Shown here piece by piece: positions 28,568 to 38,427 of a DNA stretch of 64,000 nt. The notes beneath the pieces were generated by a model. It was not told where the DNA came from and made no database searches. It was given only the letters and a program-made list of their open reading frames with translations. This DNA is from Canibacter zhuwentaonis (lineage in GTDB: Bacteria > Actinomycetota > Actinomycetes > Actinomycetales > Microbacteriaceae). Location of the stretch: contig NZ_JAHDSZ010000009.1 of assembly GCF_018531145.1 (NCBI RefSeq), positions 1 to 64,000 on the forward strand, given 5' to 3'. The position numbers were made by a program, and so were the translations under genes. How positions within the stretch are numbered: the stretch's first letter is position 1; every line of letters starts with the position of its first letter.

Positions 28568-28607
28568 TTGTGTAAAGAAAATATTACACAGAACCGAAAG
28601 AAGCACT

Positions 28608-29636
28608 TTGACAAAAGCAATCGAGTGGATCAGCACCCCCGCAGGCGGTTTTTTGCGCCTCATCGATCAGCGGGCGCTGCCAGCGACAACAGCTTATTTA
28701 GACATCACAACCGTAGCACAACTAATTGACGCGGTAAAGACCCTTGCTGTGCGGGGCGCACCCGCGCTCGGAGCCGCTGGCGCGTACGGGATTGCCGTGG
28801 CGATGCTAGAAAGCAAACGCGATGGCTGGGGCGAAGCGCAATTGCGCGCCGCTTTTGAGCAGCTAGCGGATGCGCGCCCCACTGCGGTAAATCTCGCATG
28901 GGGCGCAAAACAGGTTGCCGCGCAGTATTCACATGGGTTTGAGGCGGTGCTTACAGCCGCGCACAAAATTGCCCGCGCAGACGAAGCGGCAAACCGCAAA
29001 CTGTCGCAGCTCGGGGCAGACTGGCTCACAAGCAAACTGGGCAAGCACAAACTGCGCGCAATCACCCACTGCAACACGGGAGCACTCGCAACAACCGCCT
29101 GGGGCACCGGGTACGGCATTTTGCACGAGCTGCATACGCGCGGCCAGCTTGAGATGGTGTACGTCGACGAAACCCGCCCGCTTTTGCAGGGCACGCGCCT
29201 CACCAGCTGGGAACTGACGCAGGATGGCATTCCACACCTGGTGCAGGTTGATGGCGCTGCGGCGAGCACGATTCTGCGCGGGTTAGTTGATTTTGCCATA
29301 ATCGGAGCGGATCGCATCACCGCAAACGGTGACAGCGCCAATAAAATAGGTTCGCTTGCGCTAGCTCTCGCCTGCGCACGCGCACAAATCCCCTTTATTG
29401 TGGCGGCTCCATATTCCACTGTTGATGCTACAACCGCAAGCGGTGATTTAGTTGAGATTGAAAACCGTGATGACGCAGAGGTTTTGGAACTTGCCGGAGT
29501 TAAACTGGCAGCCCCGGGAGTCAAAGCCTTTAACCCAGCCTTTGACGTGACCCCGCACGACCTGATATCCGCTATCGTCACAGAGCGCGGCGTGGTTGAA
29601 CCGGCAGTTACACAACAGCCGTTATTCGCGCCCTAA
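28608..29636 (+). CDS. mtnA: S-methyl-5-thioribose-1-phosphate isomerase-like protein
   Basis: MtnA converts methylthioribose-1-phosphate to methylthioribulose-1-phosphate in methionine salvage. The 342-residue sequence has the catalytic Cys in THCNTGALAT and the Asp in IIGADRITANGD, plus RGAPALGAAGAYG. The start is TTG with GAAAGAAG just upstream. It is on the strand opposite its neighbours, and its 3' end overlaps rapZ by 15 bases. No other methionine salvage gene is in the window, so a related isomerase role (ribose-1,5-bisphosphate type) is possible. Confidence 0.9.
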   Translation: MTKAIEWISTPAGGFLRLIDQRALPATTAYLDITTVAQLIDAVKTLAVRGAPALGAAGAYGIAVAMLESKRDGWGEAQLRAAFEQLADARPTAVNLAWGAKQVAAQYSHGFEAVLTAAHKIARADEAANRKLSQLGADWLTSKLGKHKLRAITHCNTGALATTAWGTGYGILHELHTRGQLEMVYVDETRPLLQGTRLTSWELTQDGIPHLVQVDGAAASTILRGLVDFAIIGADRITANGDSANKIGSLALALACARAQIPFIVAAPYSTVDATTASGDLVEIENRDDAEVLELAGVKLAAPGVKAFNPAFDVTPHDLISAIVTERGVVEPAVTQQPLFAP

Positions 29637-30494
29637 ATCACGGTGCCGCAGCGAAACCTGCACACCCTCAAGCTCAGCGAGCTTTACCGCCAAAAAATTA
29701 GCTGAGGCAACCGACCTGTGCTTGCCGCCGGTGCAGCCGACCGCGAGCATAGCGTGGTGCTTGTTTTCACGCTGATAGCCCGCAAAAACCGGCTTTAGCG
29801 CTTCGCAGTACCCGTCAAGAAACTCGCGCGCACCCTCACGGCTCAGCACAAAATCACTAACGGCAGCATCAACCCCCGTTAGATCGCGCAACTGCGGATC
29901 CCAGAACGGGTTTGGCAAAAATCGCATATCGACCATTAGATCCGCATCCGCCGGAGTGCCGTATTTGAAGCCGAAACTCTGCACAACAAGGTGCAGTTTG
30001 GGCGCGGTGGCGGTGTCAAAAAGGTCTCTGATATGGGTTGTGAGCTGGTGCACGTTAAAACTTGTTGTGTCAATAATGTAGTCGCTTATCTGGCGCAGCT
30101 CATGCACCCTCTCGCGCTCGGCACGGATGCCGTCGATCAGGCTTCCCTCACCCATCAGCGGATGTGGTCTGCGCACAGAATCATAGCGGCGCACAAGCAC
30201 CTCGTCGGTGGCCTCTAAAAACAGCAGGCGCACCCGCGCTTTGCCTGATAGCTCGGCAATGGTTTCACGTACGCTCCTGGTGATGTCGCGCCCGCGCGCG
30301 TCGATTACCGCCGCTATCTGTGACAGTGCGCCGTCTGTGCGCTCTGCCATATCCGCCACCGTTGTAAGCAGCCGCAGCGGCAGATTGTCAACAACATACC
30401 AGCCCATATCGTCGAGCGTTTTTGCCGCAGTGGTGCGGCCCGCGCCAGACATACCGGCGACGATTAGGATATCCTGTGTAGCTTCTGTCTGCAT
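29622..30494 (-). CDS. rapZ: RapZ/YvcJ family nucleotide-binding protein
   Basis: This P-loop protein binds nucleotides and, in E. coli, acts as an RNase E adaptor controlling GlmS. In Gram-positives the role is less clear. The 290-residue sequence has the Walker A GMSGAGRTTA at about 14-23, YVVDNLP, and the C-terminal GCTGGKHRSV. It lies downstream of uvrC. In most actinobacteria yvcK and whiA follow directly; here mtnA intervenes on the other strand. Confidence 0.93.
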   Translation of the reverse strand: MQTEATQDILIVAGMSGAGRTTAAKTLDDMGWYVVDNLPLRLLTTVADMAERTDGALSQIAAVIDARGRDITRSVRETIAELSGKARVRLLFLEATDEVLVRRYDSVRRPHPLMGEGSLIDGIRAERERVHELRQISDYIIDTTSFNVHQLTTHIRDLFDTATAPKLHLVVQSFGFKYGTPADADLMVDMRFLPNPFWDPQLRDLTGVDAAVSDFVLSREGAREFLDGYCEALKPVFAGYQRENKHHAMLAVGCTGGKHRSVASANFLAVKLAELEGVQVSLRHRDLGRE

Positions 30495-30585
30495 TTTGCC
30501 CTCATAACAGTATTAAAACGTGCACTCGCAAGTAACAATAATGTTACCCCCTATTCGCGAAAAATAATGCTCGCATAACCATCGG

Positions 30586-30666
30586 TTAGGTTTGCTCGAG
30601 TGCGGCATCCCCTTGCAGCTGCTCATAAATCTGAGCCTCGCCAACGCCGTCAACTGTGGCGATTAT
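30586..30666 (-). repeat. Degenerate duplication of the uvrC 3' end
   Basis: Read on the minus strand, this segment encodes IATVDGVGEAQIYEQLQG and then a stop. It closely matches the UvrC C-terminus just upstream (IAAVDGVGETLAAQIYEQLH, about 30690-30765) but lacks 9 bases and is in another frame after the real stop. It is a leftover of a tandem duplication covering the last helix-hairpin-helix. Confidence 0.8.
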
Positions 30667-30673
30667 CTACCGG

Positions 30674-32530
30674 CTATACCGGATCAGGCGCAATGTCTCC
30701 GTGCAATTGCTCGTAAATCTGAGCTGCCAGAGTCTCACCAACACCGTCAACCGCGGCAATTTCCGCAGCGGAAGCGGCGCGCACCCGCTTGCTCGACCCG
30801 AAATGGCGCAGCAGCTTTTGCATCCGCACTTTGCCAACCCCCTGCAGCGTAGCCAAATCGCTCGTGATTGCCGCGGCTCTCCGGGCGCGGTGAAAGGTTA
30901 TTGCGAAGCGGTGTGCTTCGTCGCGGATTCGCTGCACCAGAAACAGCACCTCGCTGTTGCGCGACAAAATAACCGGAAATTCACTGCCGGGCAACCACAG
31001 CTCTTCAAGCCGTTTAGCAATGCCGCACACCGCAATATCGGTGATCCCGTGCGCTGCGAGCGCAGCGCGGGCCGCCTGCGCCTGCGGCGCGGCACCGTCA
31101 ATCAAAAACATCTGCGGACGCTCACGCGCGGGCGCGTCTGGCTTGCTCAGTGCGGCAGCCCGGCGGCTAATAACCTGGTAGATCGAATCAACATCGTCAT
31201 TATGATCCTCCAGCTTATAACGCCTGTAGGCTGATTTAACCGGCAGCCCGTCTTCAAAAACAACCAGTGACGCAACAACCTCCGTGCCCTGCAGGTGCGA
31301 CACGTCAACGCACTCAATGCGCAGCGGCGGCTCCGGCAGCGCAAGCGCCTCTTGCAGCTGTGCGAGCGACTCAGTGCGACTGATCAGGTCGTTGGTGCGC
31401 TTGAGTTTATAGCGGATCAGCATCTCCCCCGCGTTGCGCACCGCAGTCTGCATAAGCTGCGCTTTTTCACCGCGCAGGGGTTTTTGAATCGCAACCCGCC
31501 CCCCGCGCGGGCGCAGCTGAGAAAGTACCTGCGACACACTCTCGAGATCGGGAATGTTTTCTGACACTAAGATTTCAGGGGGCGGTGGATTATTCGCGTC
31601 GTAAGCTGTTTGCACCGCCTGCTGTAGCAGTTCTTCTTTTGTGGCTTCAAGACCGATATCAACCCGCCATGATTTCTCGCCGCGGAGCCTGCCGTTAATA
31701 ACAATAAAATGGTGCACAACAGCGACCAGCTCGTCAGCGTAAATACCGAAAAAGTCAGCGTTTGTGTCCGCTCTGAAAACAATGTTGTTACGCTCAATAA
31801 TTAAGTTCAGAGCCCGTATTTGATTGCGCAGCACAGTCGCTTTTGCATAGTCTTGCACCTCAGCCGCCGCACGCATTTCACGCTCGATTTCATGGATTTT
31901 AACGGTGTCAAGGCGGTTCAAAAATCGCACCATATCTGCCACCGCGGCATCGTGCTCTTGCCAGCTCACAAGCATTGAGCAGGGCCCGTGACACCTGCCA
32001 ATTTGCCCGGCAAAACAGGGCTTGCCCGAGCGCATTGCGCGGTTATACTCGGAGTCATTGCAGGTGCGCACGGTAAACGCCTGGTTAATCAGGTTTACCG
32101 TTTCTTTTAGCGGACCGGCTTTGGGATACGGACCGTAATATTTAGCGCCTTTAATACGCGGATTGCGCGTGATTATCAGGCGCGGTGCTTTACTGCCGAG
32201 TGTTACGACCAGATACGGGAAGGTTTTATCGTCACGAAACAGCACGTTATAACGGGGCTGCTGTCTTCTGATCCAGTCCTGTTCGAGCACAAGCGCTTCT
32301 GTGTCGCTGGCAACAACAGTCCAGCTTAGAGTTGCCGCGCGACTTAGCATTTGCTGGGTGCGCGGCGCTAGCCGCTGGTAGGGCTGAAAATAGTTTGCCA
32401 AGCGACTGCGTAGATTTTTGGCTTTGCCAATATAAAGCACCCGCCCAATGCTGTCAGCAAAGCGATAAACTCCAGGAGAACCCGGCACCTCCCCCGGAGC
32501 GGGCTTAAACTTCTCCCGATTATCCTGCAT
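30674..32530 (-). CDS. uvrC: UvrABC excinuclease subunit C
   Basis: UvrC makes both incisions in nucleotide excision repair. In the 618-residue protein the GIY-YIG domain is at about 16-95 (GVYRF, VLYIGKAKNLRSRL), a UVR motif near 200-235, the RNase H-like C-terminal nuclease near 400-540 (ECVDVSHLQG), and helix-hairpin-helix motifs at the end. It follows uvrA by one base. A broken copy of its last 25 codons follows the stop. Confidence 0.96.
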   Translation of the reverse strand: MQDNREKFKPAPGEVPGSPGVYRFADSIGRVLYIGKAKNLRSRLANYFQPYQRLAPRTQQMLSRAATLSWTVVASDTEALVLEQDWIRRQQPRYNVLFRDDKTFPYLVVTLGSKAPRLIITRNPRIKGAKYYGPYPKAGPLKETVNLINQAFTVRTCNDSEYNRAMRSGKPCFAGQIGRCHGPCSMLVSWQEHDAAVADMVRFLNRLDTVKIHEIEREMRAAAEVQDYAKATVLRNQIRALNLIIERNNIVFRADTNADFFGIYADELVAVVHHFIVINGRLRGEKSWRVDIGLEATKEELLQQAVQTAYDANNPPPPEILVSENIPDLESVSQVLSQLRPRGGRVAIQKPLRGEKAQLMQTAVRNAGEMLIRYKLKRTNDLISRTESLAQLQEALALPEPPLRIECVDVSHLQGTEVVASLVVFEDGLPVKSAYRRYKLEDHNDDVDSIYQVISRRAAALSKPDAPARERPQMFLIDGAAPQAQAARAALAAHGITDIAVCGIAKRLEELWLPGSEFPVILSRNSEVLFLVQRIRDEAHRFAITFHRARRAAAITSDLATLQGVGKVRMQKLLRHFGSSKRVRAASAAEIAAVDGVGETLAAQIYEQLHGDIAPDPV

Positions 32531-32531
32531 T

Positions 32532-35423
32532 TTAACCGTTTTTTTGCGCTAGAACTTCTTTTAGGAAGCGCCCCGTGTGGCTTTCAGCAACCTTTGCCAC
32601 CTTTTCCGGTGTGCCCGTTGCAATAACAGTGCCGCCGCCTGATCCGCCCTCCGGGCCAAGATCTATAACCCAATCCGCGCAGCGAATAACGTCGAGATTG
32701 TGTTCAATAACCAGCACCGTGTTGCCCTTTGCAACCAGCTCATTAAGCACAAGCAGCAGCTTGCGCACGTCTTCAAAGTGCAACCCGGTTGTGGGCTCAT
32801 CAAGCACGTAGATTGACCTGCCGTTAGAGCGGCGTTGCAGCTCTGTTGCCAGTTTTACACGCTGCGCTTCACCACCGGAGAGCGTTGTTGCGCTCTGCCC
32901 CAGCTGCACATAGCCCAGCCCCACATCAACAAGGGTTTGCAAGAACCTGTGAATGCTCGTAATCGCCTGGAAAAACTCGGCGGCCTCGCTAATTGGCATT
33001 GCGAGCACCTCTGAAATATTTTTACCCTTGTATTTAACCTGCAGGGTTTCTCGATTGTAGCGTTTGCCATGGCACTGCTCGCACTGCACAAAAACATCGG
33101 GCAAAAAGTTCATCTCAATTTTAATTGTGCCATCGCCTGCGCAAGCCTCACAGCGACCGCCCTTAACGTTAAAGCTAAAACGCCCCGCCTGATAACCGCG
33201 CGCTTTTGCCTCGGGAGTTTCGGCAAACAGCTTTCTTATTTTATCAAAAACACCCGTGTAGGTTGCCGGGTTAGAACGCGGTGTGCGTCCGATTGGTGCC
33301 TGATCAACGTGCACAACCTTATCCAGGTGTTCAATTCCGGTAACACGGGTGTGCTTGCCCGGCACCTGGTGCGCACCGTTCAGCTGGTTTGCCAGCACCC
33401 TGTATAAAATGTCGTTTACAAGCGTTGATTTGCCCGATCCGCTCACGCCCGTCACCGCGGTAAAAACTCCGAGCGGAAATTTCACAGTAACGTTTTGCAG
33501 GTTGTTTGAACGCGCGCCAACCACCTGCAACTGCCGCTTCGAGTCGATTTTGCGCCGTTTTGCTGGCATTTCAATAGCTTTTGTGCCGGCTAGATAGACT
33601 CCCGTAACAGAGTTTGTGTTACGCTTCAGCTCGCGCACCGTTCCCGAGTGCACAACCTCGCCACCTTCAACGCCAGCTCCCGGACCAATATCAACAATCC
33701 AGTCTGCCGCGGCGATCGTTTCCTCGTCGTGCTCAACAACAATCAGAGTGTTTCCCAGATCGCGCAGTTTCAGCAGCGTCTCAATTAACCGCCGGTTATC
33801 GCGCTGGTGTAGCCCGATAGAGGGCTCATCGAGCACGTACAGCACACCAGTTAGCCCGGAACCTATCTGGGTGGCAAGGCGAATCCGCTGCGCTTCCCCT
33901 CCTGACAGTGTGCCCGCAGAGCGCCCCAGTGTTAAGTACCCGAGCCCGACCTCAACCAGAAACTCAAAACGCGCTCTGATTTCACGCAACACCTGCGCCG
34001 CAATTTTCGCCTCGCGCGCAGTCAGCGTTACTCCGTTAAAAAACTCCTGCGCGTCGAGCAGGCTGTAGTCTGTGACAGCGGATATTGACTCACCGTTAAC
34101 GGTCACTGCGAGCACCTCGGCTTTTAATCTCGCTCCTTTGCACACATTGCACGGCACATCGCTTAAAAACTGTGCCCAGTGCTCGCGTTGCACATCGCTT
34201 TCAGCCTCGGAGTGGCGGCGCTCAACAAAAGGAATTGCTCCCTCAAAACCACTCTTATAGCTAATCTCGCGCCCAAAACGGTTTTTATAAAGCACCTTAA
34301 CCGAAAAATTATTGCCGTACAGCAGCGTTTCTTTAACCTTGTCACTGAGCTTACGCCACGGAGTGGTGAGCTTGAACCCGTGCTCATCTGCGAGCGCCTG
34401 CAGCATTTTCACGTAGTGCTGGTAAAGCCCCTGCCCTTTTGTAGACCAGGGCAGTAAAACCCCCTGCTCCAGCGACAGCGCGGCATCGCCGATCACCAGG
34501 TCCTCATCGGCCTGCATACTGTAGCCGAGCCCCGAACACGTGTCACAAGCCCCAAAGGGCGCATTAAAAGAAAAAGTGCGCGGCTCAATCTCGGTTATCT
34601 GCACCGGGTGATTATTGGGGCAGCTGCGGTGCTCACTGAATTTCTGCGGCGGCAGGCTCGTTTCCCCCTCGCGCGCCGGAAAATCCACTTCAATCACGCC
34701 GCCGGTTAACCGCAGCGCAGTTTCAAGCGAATCAGTGAGTCGTCCCAAAATTTCTGGCTTTGCAACAAGCCGGTCAACAATCACAGAAATATAGTGCCAG
34801 TCTTGCTTTTTAAGTTGCGGCGGATCACTCAACCGGTGCATTTCACCGTCAATAATCGCACGCACAAAACCGGTTGCCGCAAGCTCCGCGAGCAGATCAA
34901 CAAACTCACCTTTTTTCTTAACCACAACGGGTGCTAGAATCTGAAACCTGGTACCGGTTTCCAGCTGCATTAATTGATCTGCGATCTGCTGCACGGTTTG
35001 CGCCTGGATCCGCTCCCCGCAGGTTGCACAGTGCGCGATTCCGATCCGCGCCCAGAGCAGCCTCATATAGTCGTATATTTCGGTGATAGTACCCACTGTT
35101 GAGCGCGGATTTCTGTTAGTTGATTTTTGATCTATCGATACTGCGGGGCTAAGCCCTTCAATAAAATCAACGTCGGGGCGATCCACCTGCCCTAAAAACT
35201 GCCGCGCGTACGCGCTCAGTGACTCCACATACCGCCGCTGCCCCTCGGCAAAAATGGTGTCAAAAGCCAGACTTGACTTGCCCGAGCCCGAAAGCCCGGT
35301 AAAAACAACCATGCTGTTACGCGGGATCGCAAGATCCACATTTTTAAGGTTGTGCACTCGCGCGCCACGCACCCTGATCTGATCGCTGCGGGTGTTGCTA
35401 CCGGTTGTTAAAGAATCTTTCAC
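32532..35423 (-). CDS. uvrA: UvrABC excinuclease subunit A
   Basis: UvrA is the damage-recognition ATPase. The 963-residue protein has two ABC modules: Walker [10 protein letters not shown] near 43 and GVSGSGKST near 650, signatures [12 protein letters not shown] and [12 protein letters not shown], and CxxC zinc-binding pairs (CPNNHP/CDTC; CEAC/CEQC). It is placed directly between uvrB and uvrC. Confidence 0.97.
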   Translation of the reverse strand: MKDSLTTGSNTRSDQIRVRGARVHNLKNVDLAIPRNSMVVFTGLSGSGKSSLAFDTIFAEGQRRYVESLSAYARQFLGQVDRPDVDFIEGLSPAVSIDQKSTNRNPRSTVGTITEIYDYMRLLWARIGIAHCATCGERIQAQTVQQIADQLMQLETGTRFQILAPVVVKKKGEFVDLLAELAATGFVRAIIDGEMHRLSDPPQLKKQDWHYISVIVDRLVAKPEILGRLTDSLETALRLTGGVIEVDFPAREGETSLPPQKFSEHRSCPNNHPVQITEIEPRTFSFNAPFGACDTCSGLGYSMQADEDLVIGDAALSLEQGVLLPWSTKGQGLYQHYVKMLQALADEHGFKLTTPWRKLSDKVKETLLYGNNFSVKVLYKNRFGREISYKSGFEGAIPFVERRHSEAESDVQREHWAQFLSDVPCNVCKGARLKAEVLAVTVNGESISAVTDYSLLDAQEFFNGVTLTAREAKIAAQVLREIRARFEFLVEVGLGYLTLGRSAGTLSGGEAQRIRLATQIGSGLTGVLYVLDEPSIGLHQRDNRRLIETLLKLRDLGNTLIVVEHDEETIAAADWIVDIGPGAGVEGGEVVHSGTVRELKRNTNSVTGVYLAGTKAIEMPAKRRKIDSKRQLQVVGARSNNLQNVTVKFPLGVFTAVTGVSGSGKSTLVNDILYRVLANQLNGAHQVPGKHTRVTGIEHLDKVVHVDQAPIGRTPRSNPATYTGVFDKIRKLFAETPEAKARGYQAGRFSFNVKGGRCEACAGDGTIKIEMNFLPDVFVQCEQCHGKRYNRETLQVKYKGKNISEVLAMPISEAAEFFQAITSIHRFLQTLVDVGLGYVQLGQSATTLSGGEAQRVKLATELQRRSNGRSIYVLDEPTTGLHFEDVRKLLLVLNELVAKGNTVLVIEHNLDVIRCADWVIDLGPEGGSGGGTVIATGTPEKVAKVAESHTGRFLKEVLAQKNG

Positions 35424-35468
35424 AGCATAAAATCATAACGCAAAATTATGAAAAATCGAACAAATGAG

Positions 35469-37511
35469 CTATTTTTGAGCCGCGCGGATCCGCTTCAGCT
35501 CCCGCTTTAGATCCTGCAGCTCGTCACGCAACCGCCCAGCCAGCTCAAACTTCAGCTCCTCGGCGGCAGCTAGCATCTGCTCGGTGAGGTTTTTAATTAT
35601 CCGCTCAAGCTCGCTCAAATCAGTGCGAGCACCGCTGCGCGACTGCTCACTCCCGCGAGTGCGCCGCGCCACAATCTCCTCAGTATCCGCCGCCTCCCGC
35701 GCGAGCACTTCAGTAATATCACCGAGTTTTTTGCGCAGCGGAGTCGGGTTAATACCGTGCTTTTTGTTGTGCGCGAGCTGTATTTCACGCCGCCTGTTGG
35801 TCTCCTCAATAGCGGTTTGCATCGACTTTGTAACCCTGTCAGCGTACATATGCACCTGTCCGTTCACATTGCGCGCCGCGCGCCCGATGGTCTGAATCAG
35901 CGAGGTTGTTGAGCGCAAAAACCCCTCTTTATCAGCGTCTAAAATAGCCACCAGCGAAACCTCGGGCAGGTCAAGCCCCTCACGCAGCAGATTAATTCCG
36001 ATGAGCACATCAAAAACTCCGGCACGCAGCTCGCTCAACAGCTCAACCCGCTTCAACGTGTCAACGTCAGAATGCAGATAGCGCACTCTGATGCCGGCTT
36101 CCTCCATAAAATCGGTGAGCTGCTCAGCCATTTTTTTAGTCAGGGTTGTTACCAAAACGCGCTCGTCCTGAGCCGTGCGCAAACGTACCTGCTCAAGCAG
36201 GTCATCAATCTGCCCGGTGCTCGGTTTCACAATAATTTCAGGATCCACCAACCCCGTCGGCCTGATAATCTGCTCAACAACCCCGTCCGCGCGCTCCAGC
36301 TCATATTTGCCTGGGGTTGCCGAAAGATACACGACCTGCCCGATCCGCTCAGTAAACTCCGCAAACTTTAGCGGTCTGTTATCGAGCGCGCTCGGCAACC
36401 TAAATCCGTGCTCAACGAGCGTCCGCTTACGCGCTGCATCGCCCTCGTACATTGCGCCCAGCTGCGGCACCGTAACGTGCGACTCGTCGATCACGGTCAA
36501 AAAATCGTCGGGGAAATAGTCAAGCAGGCAGTTTGGCGGCTCCCCGTGGCTGCGCCCATCCATGTGCATTGAGTAATTCTCCATGCCGCTGCAAAACCCG
36601 ATCTCCTCCATCATCTCGAGGTCGAATGTTGTGCGCATTCTGAGCCGCTGCTCTTCAACCAGTTTTTGCTGTTTTTTCAGCTCTTTTGAGCGCACCTCGA
36701 GCTCCGCACTAATCTGCTCCATCGCGCGCTGCACAACGTCGCGGCGCGCCACATAGTGCGACCCCGGGAAAATCGAGATCGTATCAACCAGCCGCAGCAC
36801 ATCACCCGTCAGCGGGTGTAAAAAACTGAGCCGCTCAATCTCGTCACCGAACATTTCAATGCGGATCGCCAACTCCTCATACATCGGAATAATCTCAATA
36901 GTATCCCCGCGCACCCTGAAATTGCCACGGCTAAAATCAATGTCATTGCGCTGATACTGCATCTCAATGAGGCGACGGATCAGAAAATCCCGCTCAATTG
37001 TGTCGCCAACCGCGAGCGGTAACATCGCTTCGTAGTATTCTTCGGGCTTGCCCAGACCGTAGATACAAGACACGCTCGCAACCACGACAACATCACGACG
37101 ACTCAGCAGCGCATTGGTTGTGGAGTGTCCGAGCCGCTCCACCTCGGCGTTAATGCTCGTGTCTTTTTCTATAAAAGTGTCCGTCTGCGGCACATAGGCT
37201 TCGGGCTGATAGTAGTCGTAGTAAGAAACAAAATACTCAACCGCGTTGTGCGGCAGCAACTGTCGAAACTCGTTGGCCAGCTGAGCTGCCAGGGTCTTGT
37301 TGTGCGCTAGCACCAGGGTTGGGCGCTGCAGCTTCTCAATCAACCAGGCTGTTGTGGCGGATTTTCCCGTGCCGGTGGCGCCCAGCAGCACAACATCGCT
37401 CTCACCCTGCTCTAAGCGATCCGCAAGCTGCGCGATAGCGCGCGGCTGATCGCCGCTGGGCTGATACTCACTAACAACCTGAAAGGGTTTAAAACTGCGC
37501 GTTGGCTCCAT
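35469..37511 (-). CDS. uvrB: UvrABC excinuclease subunit B
   Basis: UvrB is the helicase-like damage verifier. The 680-residue sequence has Walker [11 protein letters not shown] near 44-53, the beta-hairpin region [12 protein letters not shown], the DESH motif ([11 protein letters not shown]), QTIGRAARN, and the C-terminal UVR domain that contacts UvrC. It heads the uvrB-uvrA-uvrC run, 5 bases after ndk. Confidence 0.97.
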   Translation of the reverse strand: MEPTRSFKPFQVVSEYQPSGDQPRAIAQLADRLEQGESDVVLLGATGTGKSATTAWLIEKLQRPTLVLAHNKTLAAQLANEFRQLLPHNAVEYFVSYYDYYQPEAYVPQTDTFIEKDTSINAEVERLGHSTTNALLSRRDVVVVASVSCIYGLGKPEEYYEAMLPLAVGDTIERDFLIRRLIEMQYQRNDIDFSRGNFRVRGDTIEIIPMYEELAIRIEMFGDEIERLSFLHPLTGDVLRLVDTISIFPGSHYVARRDVVQRAMEQISAELEVRSKELKKQQKLVEEQRLRMRTTFDLEMMEEIGFCSGMENYSMHMDGRSHGEPPNCLLDYFPDDFLTVIDESHVTVPQLGAMYEGDAARKRTLVEHGFRLPSALDNRPLKFAEFTERIGQVVYLSATPGKYELERADGVVEQIIRPTGLVDPEIIVKPSTGQIDDLLEQVRLRTAQDERVLVTTLTKKMAEQLTDFMEEAGIRVRYLHSDVDTLKRVELLSELRAGVFDVLIGINLLREGLDLPEVSLVAILDADKEGFLRSTTSLIQTIGRAARNVNGQVHMYADRVTKSMQTAIEETNRRREIQLAHNKKHGINPTPLRKKLGDITEVLAREAADTEEIVARRTRGSEQSRSGARTDLSELERIIKNLTEQMLAAAEELKFELAGRLRDELQDLKRELKRIRAAQK

Positions 37512-37516
37512 CGCTG

Positions 37517-37927
37517 CTAGAACCAGAGCGCCAGTTCGCGCTCCGCAGCAACCGCGCTATCACTGCCATGCACCAGGTTTTGCTGCACTTTCACTCCCCA
37601 GTCACGCCCCAGATCACCGCGAATAGTGCCCGCTGCCGCCTCTGTTGGGTTAGAAACTCCCGCGATATTACGAAAACCCTCGATAACACCCTCGCCCGCA
37701 GCGCGTACCACAACAACGGAACCCGAGCTCATAAACTCCAGCAGCGGCTCAAAAAACGGTTTTCCCTCGTGCTCTGCGTAGTGCTGCGCCAGCAGCTCCC
37801 GCCCGGGAGTAAACATCCGCAAATCTAGTATTTGATAGCCCTTAGCCTCTATACGCCGCAGGATTTCACCCGTCAGCCGTCTTTTCACGCCGTCTGGCTT
37901 AATTAGAATAAGTGTTTGCTCTGCCAT
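37517..37927 (-). CDS. ndk: Nucleoside diphosphate kinase
   Basis: Ndk balances NTP and dNTP pools by phosphotransfer through a histidine, seen here in NLVHGSDS. The 136-residue length is normal. ATG 37927 has GGGGAG 5 bases upstream; a GTG two codons earlier overlaps the ribosome site and is less likely. A CCCCA/TGGGG pairing (37956-37960 with 37935-37939) could cover the ribosome site in the mRNA. Confidence 0.96.
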   Translation of the reverse strand: MAEQTLILIKPDGVKRRLTGEILRRIEAKGYQILDLRMFTPGRELLAQHYAEHEGKPFFEPLLEFMSSGSVVVVRAAGEGVIEGFRNIAGVSNPTEAAAGTIRGDLGRDWGVKVQQNLVHGSDSAVAAERELALWF

Positions 37928-37973
37928 CTTCACTCCCCAACTTCATATCCCACGATGGGGTTTTGTACAACTG

Positions 37974-38423
37974 CTATAAGCTCGCAAAAAGCGCACGCTC
38001 TCTATCAATTTTAGCGCCCTTAATCATACAGTAAACCCACAGCGAGCCAAACATTAACGCAACCGCGAAAATCGGGGTCAGGAAAAACCCACCCAAAAAT
38101 ACGATCACCTGCACCGCCCAACCGATGTAAATGCCGATTTTAGTGCGACGCATTAGCGCGAGCGCGAGAATGCACAGCCCGCACACCGCAACTCCGGCGA
38201 TAATTCCGAGCTCTGGCGGATCCAGAAGCCGCAGCCCAAAAATCGCCAGCCCCACTAAAAACACCACGATTAGCTCAAAGCCGAGCGTAACCGACGCCAG
38301 CGCCCGCTGTGTGGAACTACGCGCGCCGGATCCCGCAATGCCCGTTACCGAGCTGTATCCCAGCTGTTCTGAGGGTGATAATCGCAGGTCGGCGTCTTTT
38401 TTAGGGTCTTTTTGCTGTGTCAT
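37974..38423 (-). CDS. DUF4233 membrane protein
   Basis: A 149-residue protein with a polar N-terminus and about four hydrophobic membrane segments from residue 45 on. It matches the DUF4233 family by its position between folC and ndk, which is conserved in actinobacteria, and by the pattern GLRLLDPPELGI. ATG 38423 lies 5 bases beyond the folC stop with GTGAGCGG just upstream. No function is known for the family. Confidence 0.85.
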   Translation of the reverse strand: MTQQKDPKKDADLRLSPSEQLGYSSVTGIAGSGARSSTQRALASVTLGFELIVVFLVGLAIFGLRLLDPPELGIIAGVAVCGLCILALALMRRTKIGIYIGWAVQVIVFLGGFFLTPIFAVALMFGSLWVYCMIKGAKIDRERALFASL

Positions 38424-38427
38424 CCGC

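Noticed and set aside
28694-29581. A 295-codon minus-strand frame across mtnA
   Set aside because: It is a shadow of mtnA, which has conserved catalytic motifs on the plus strand.
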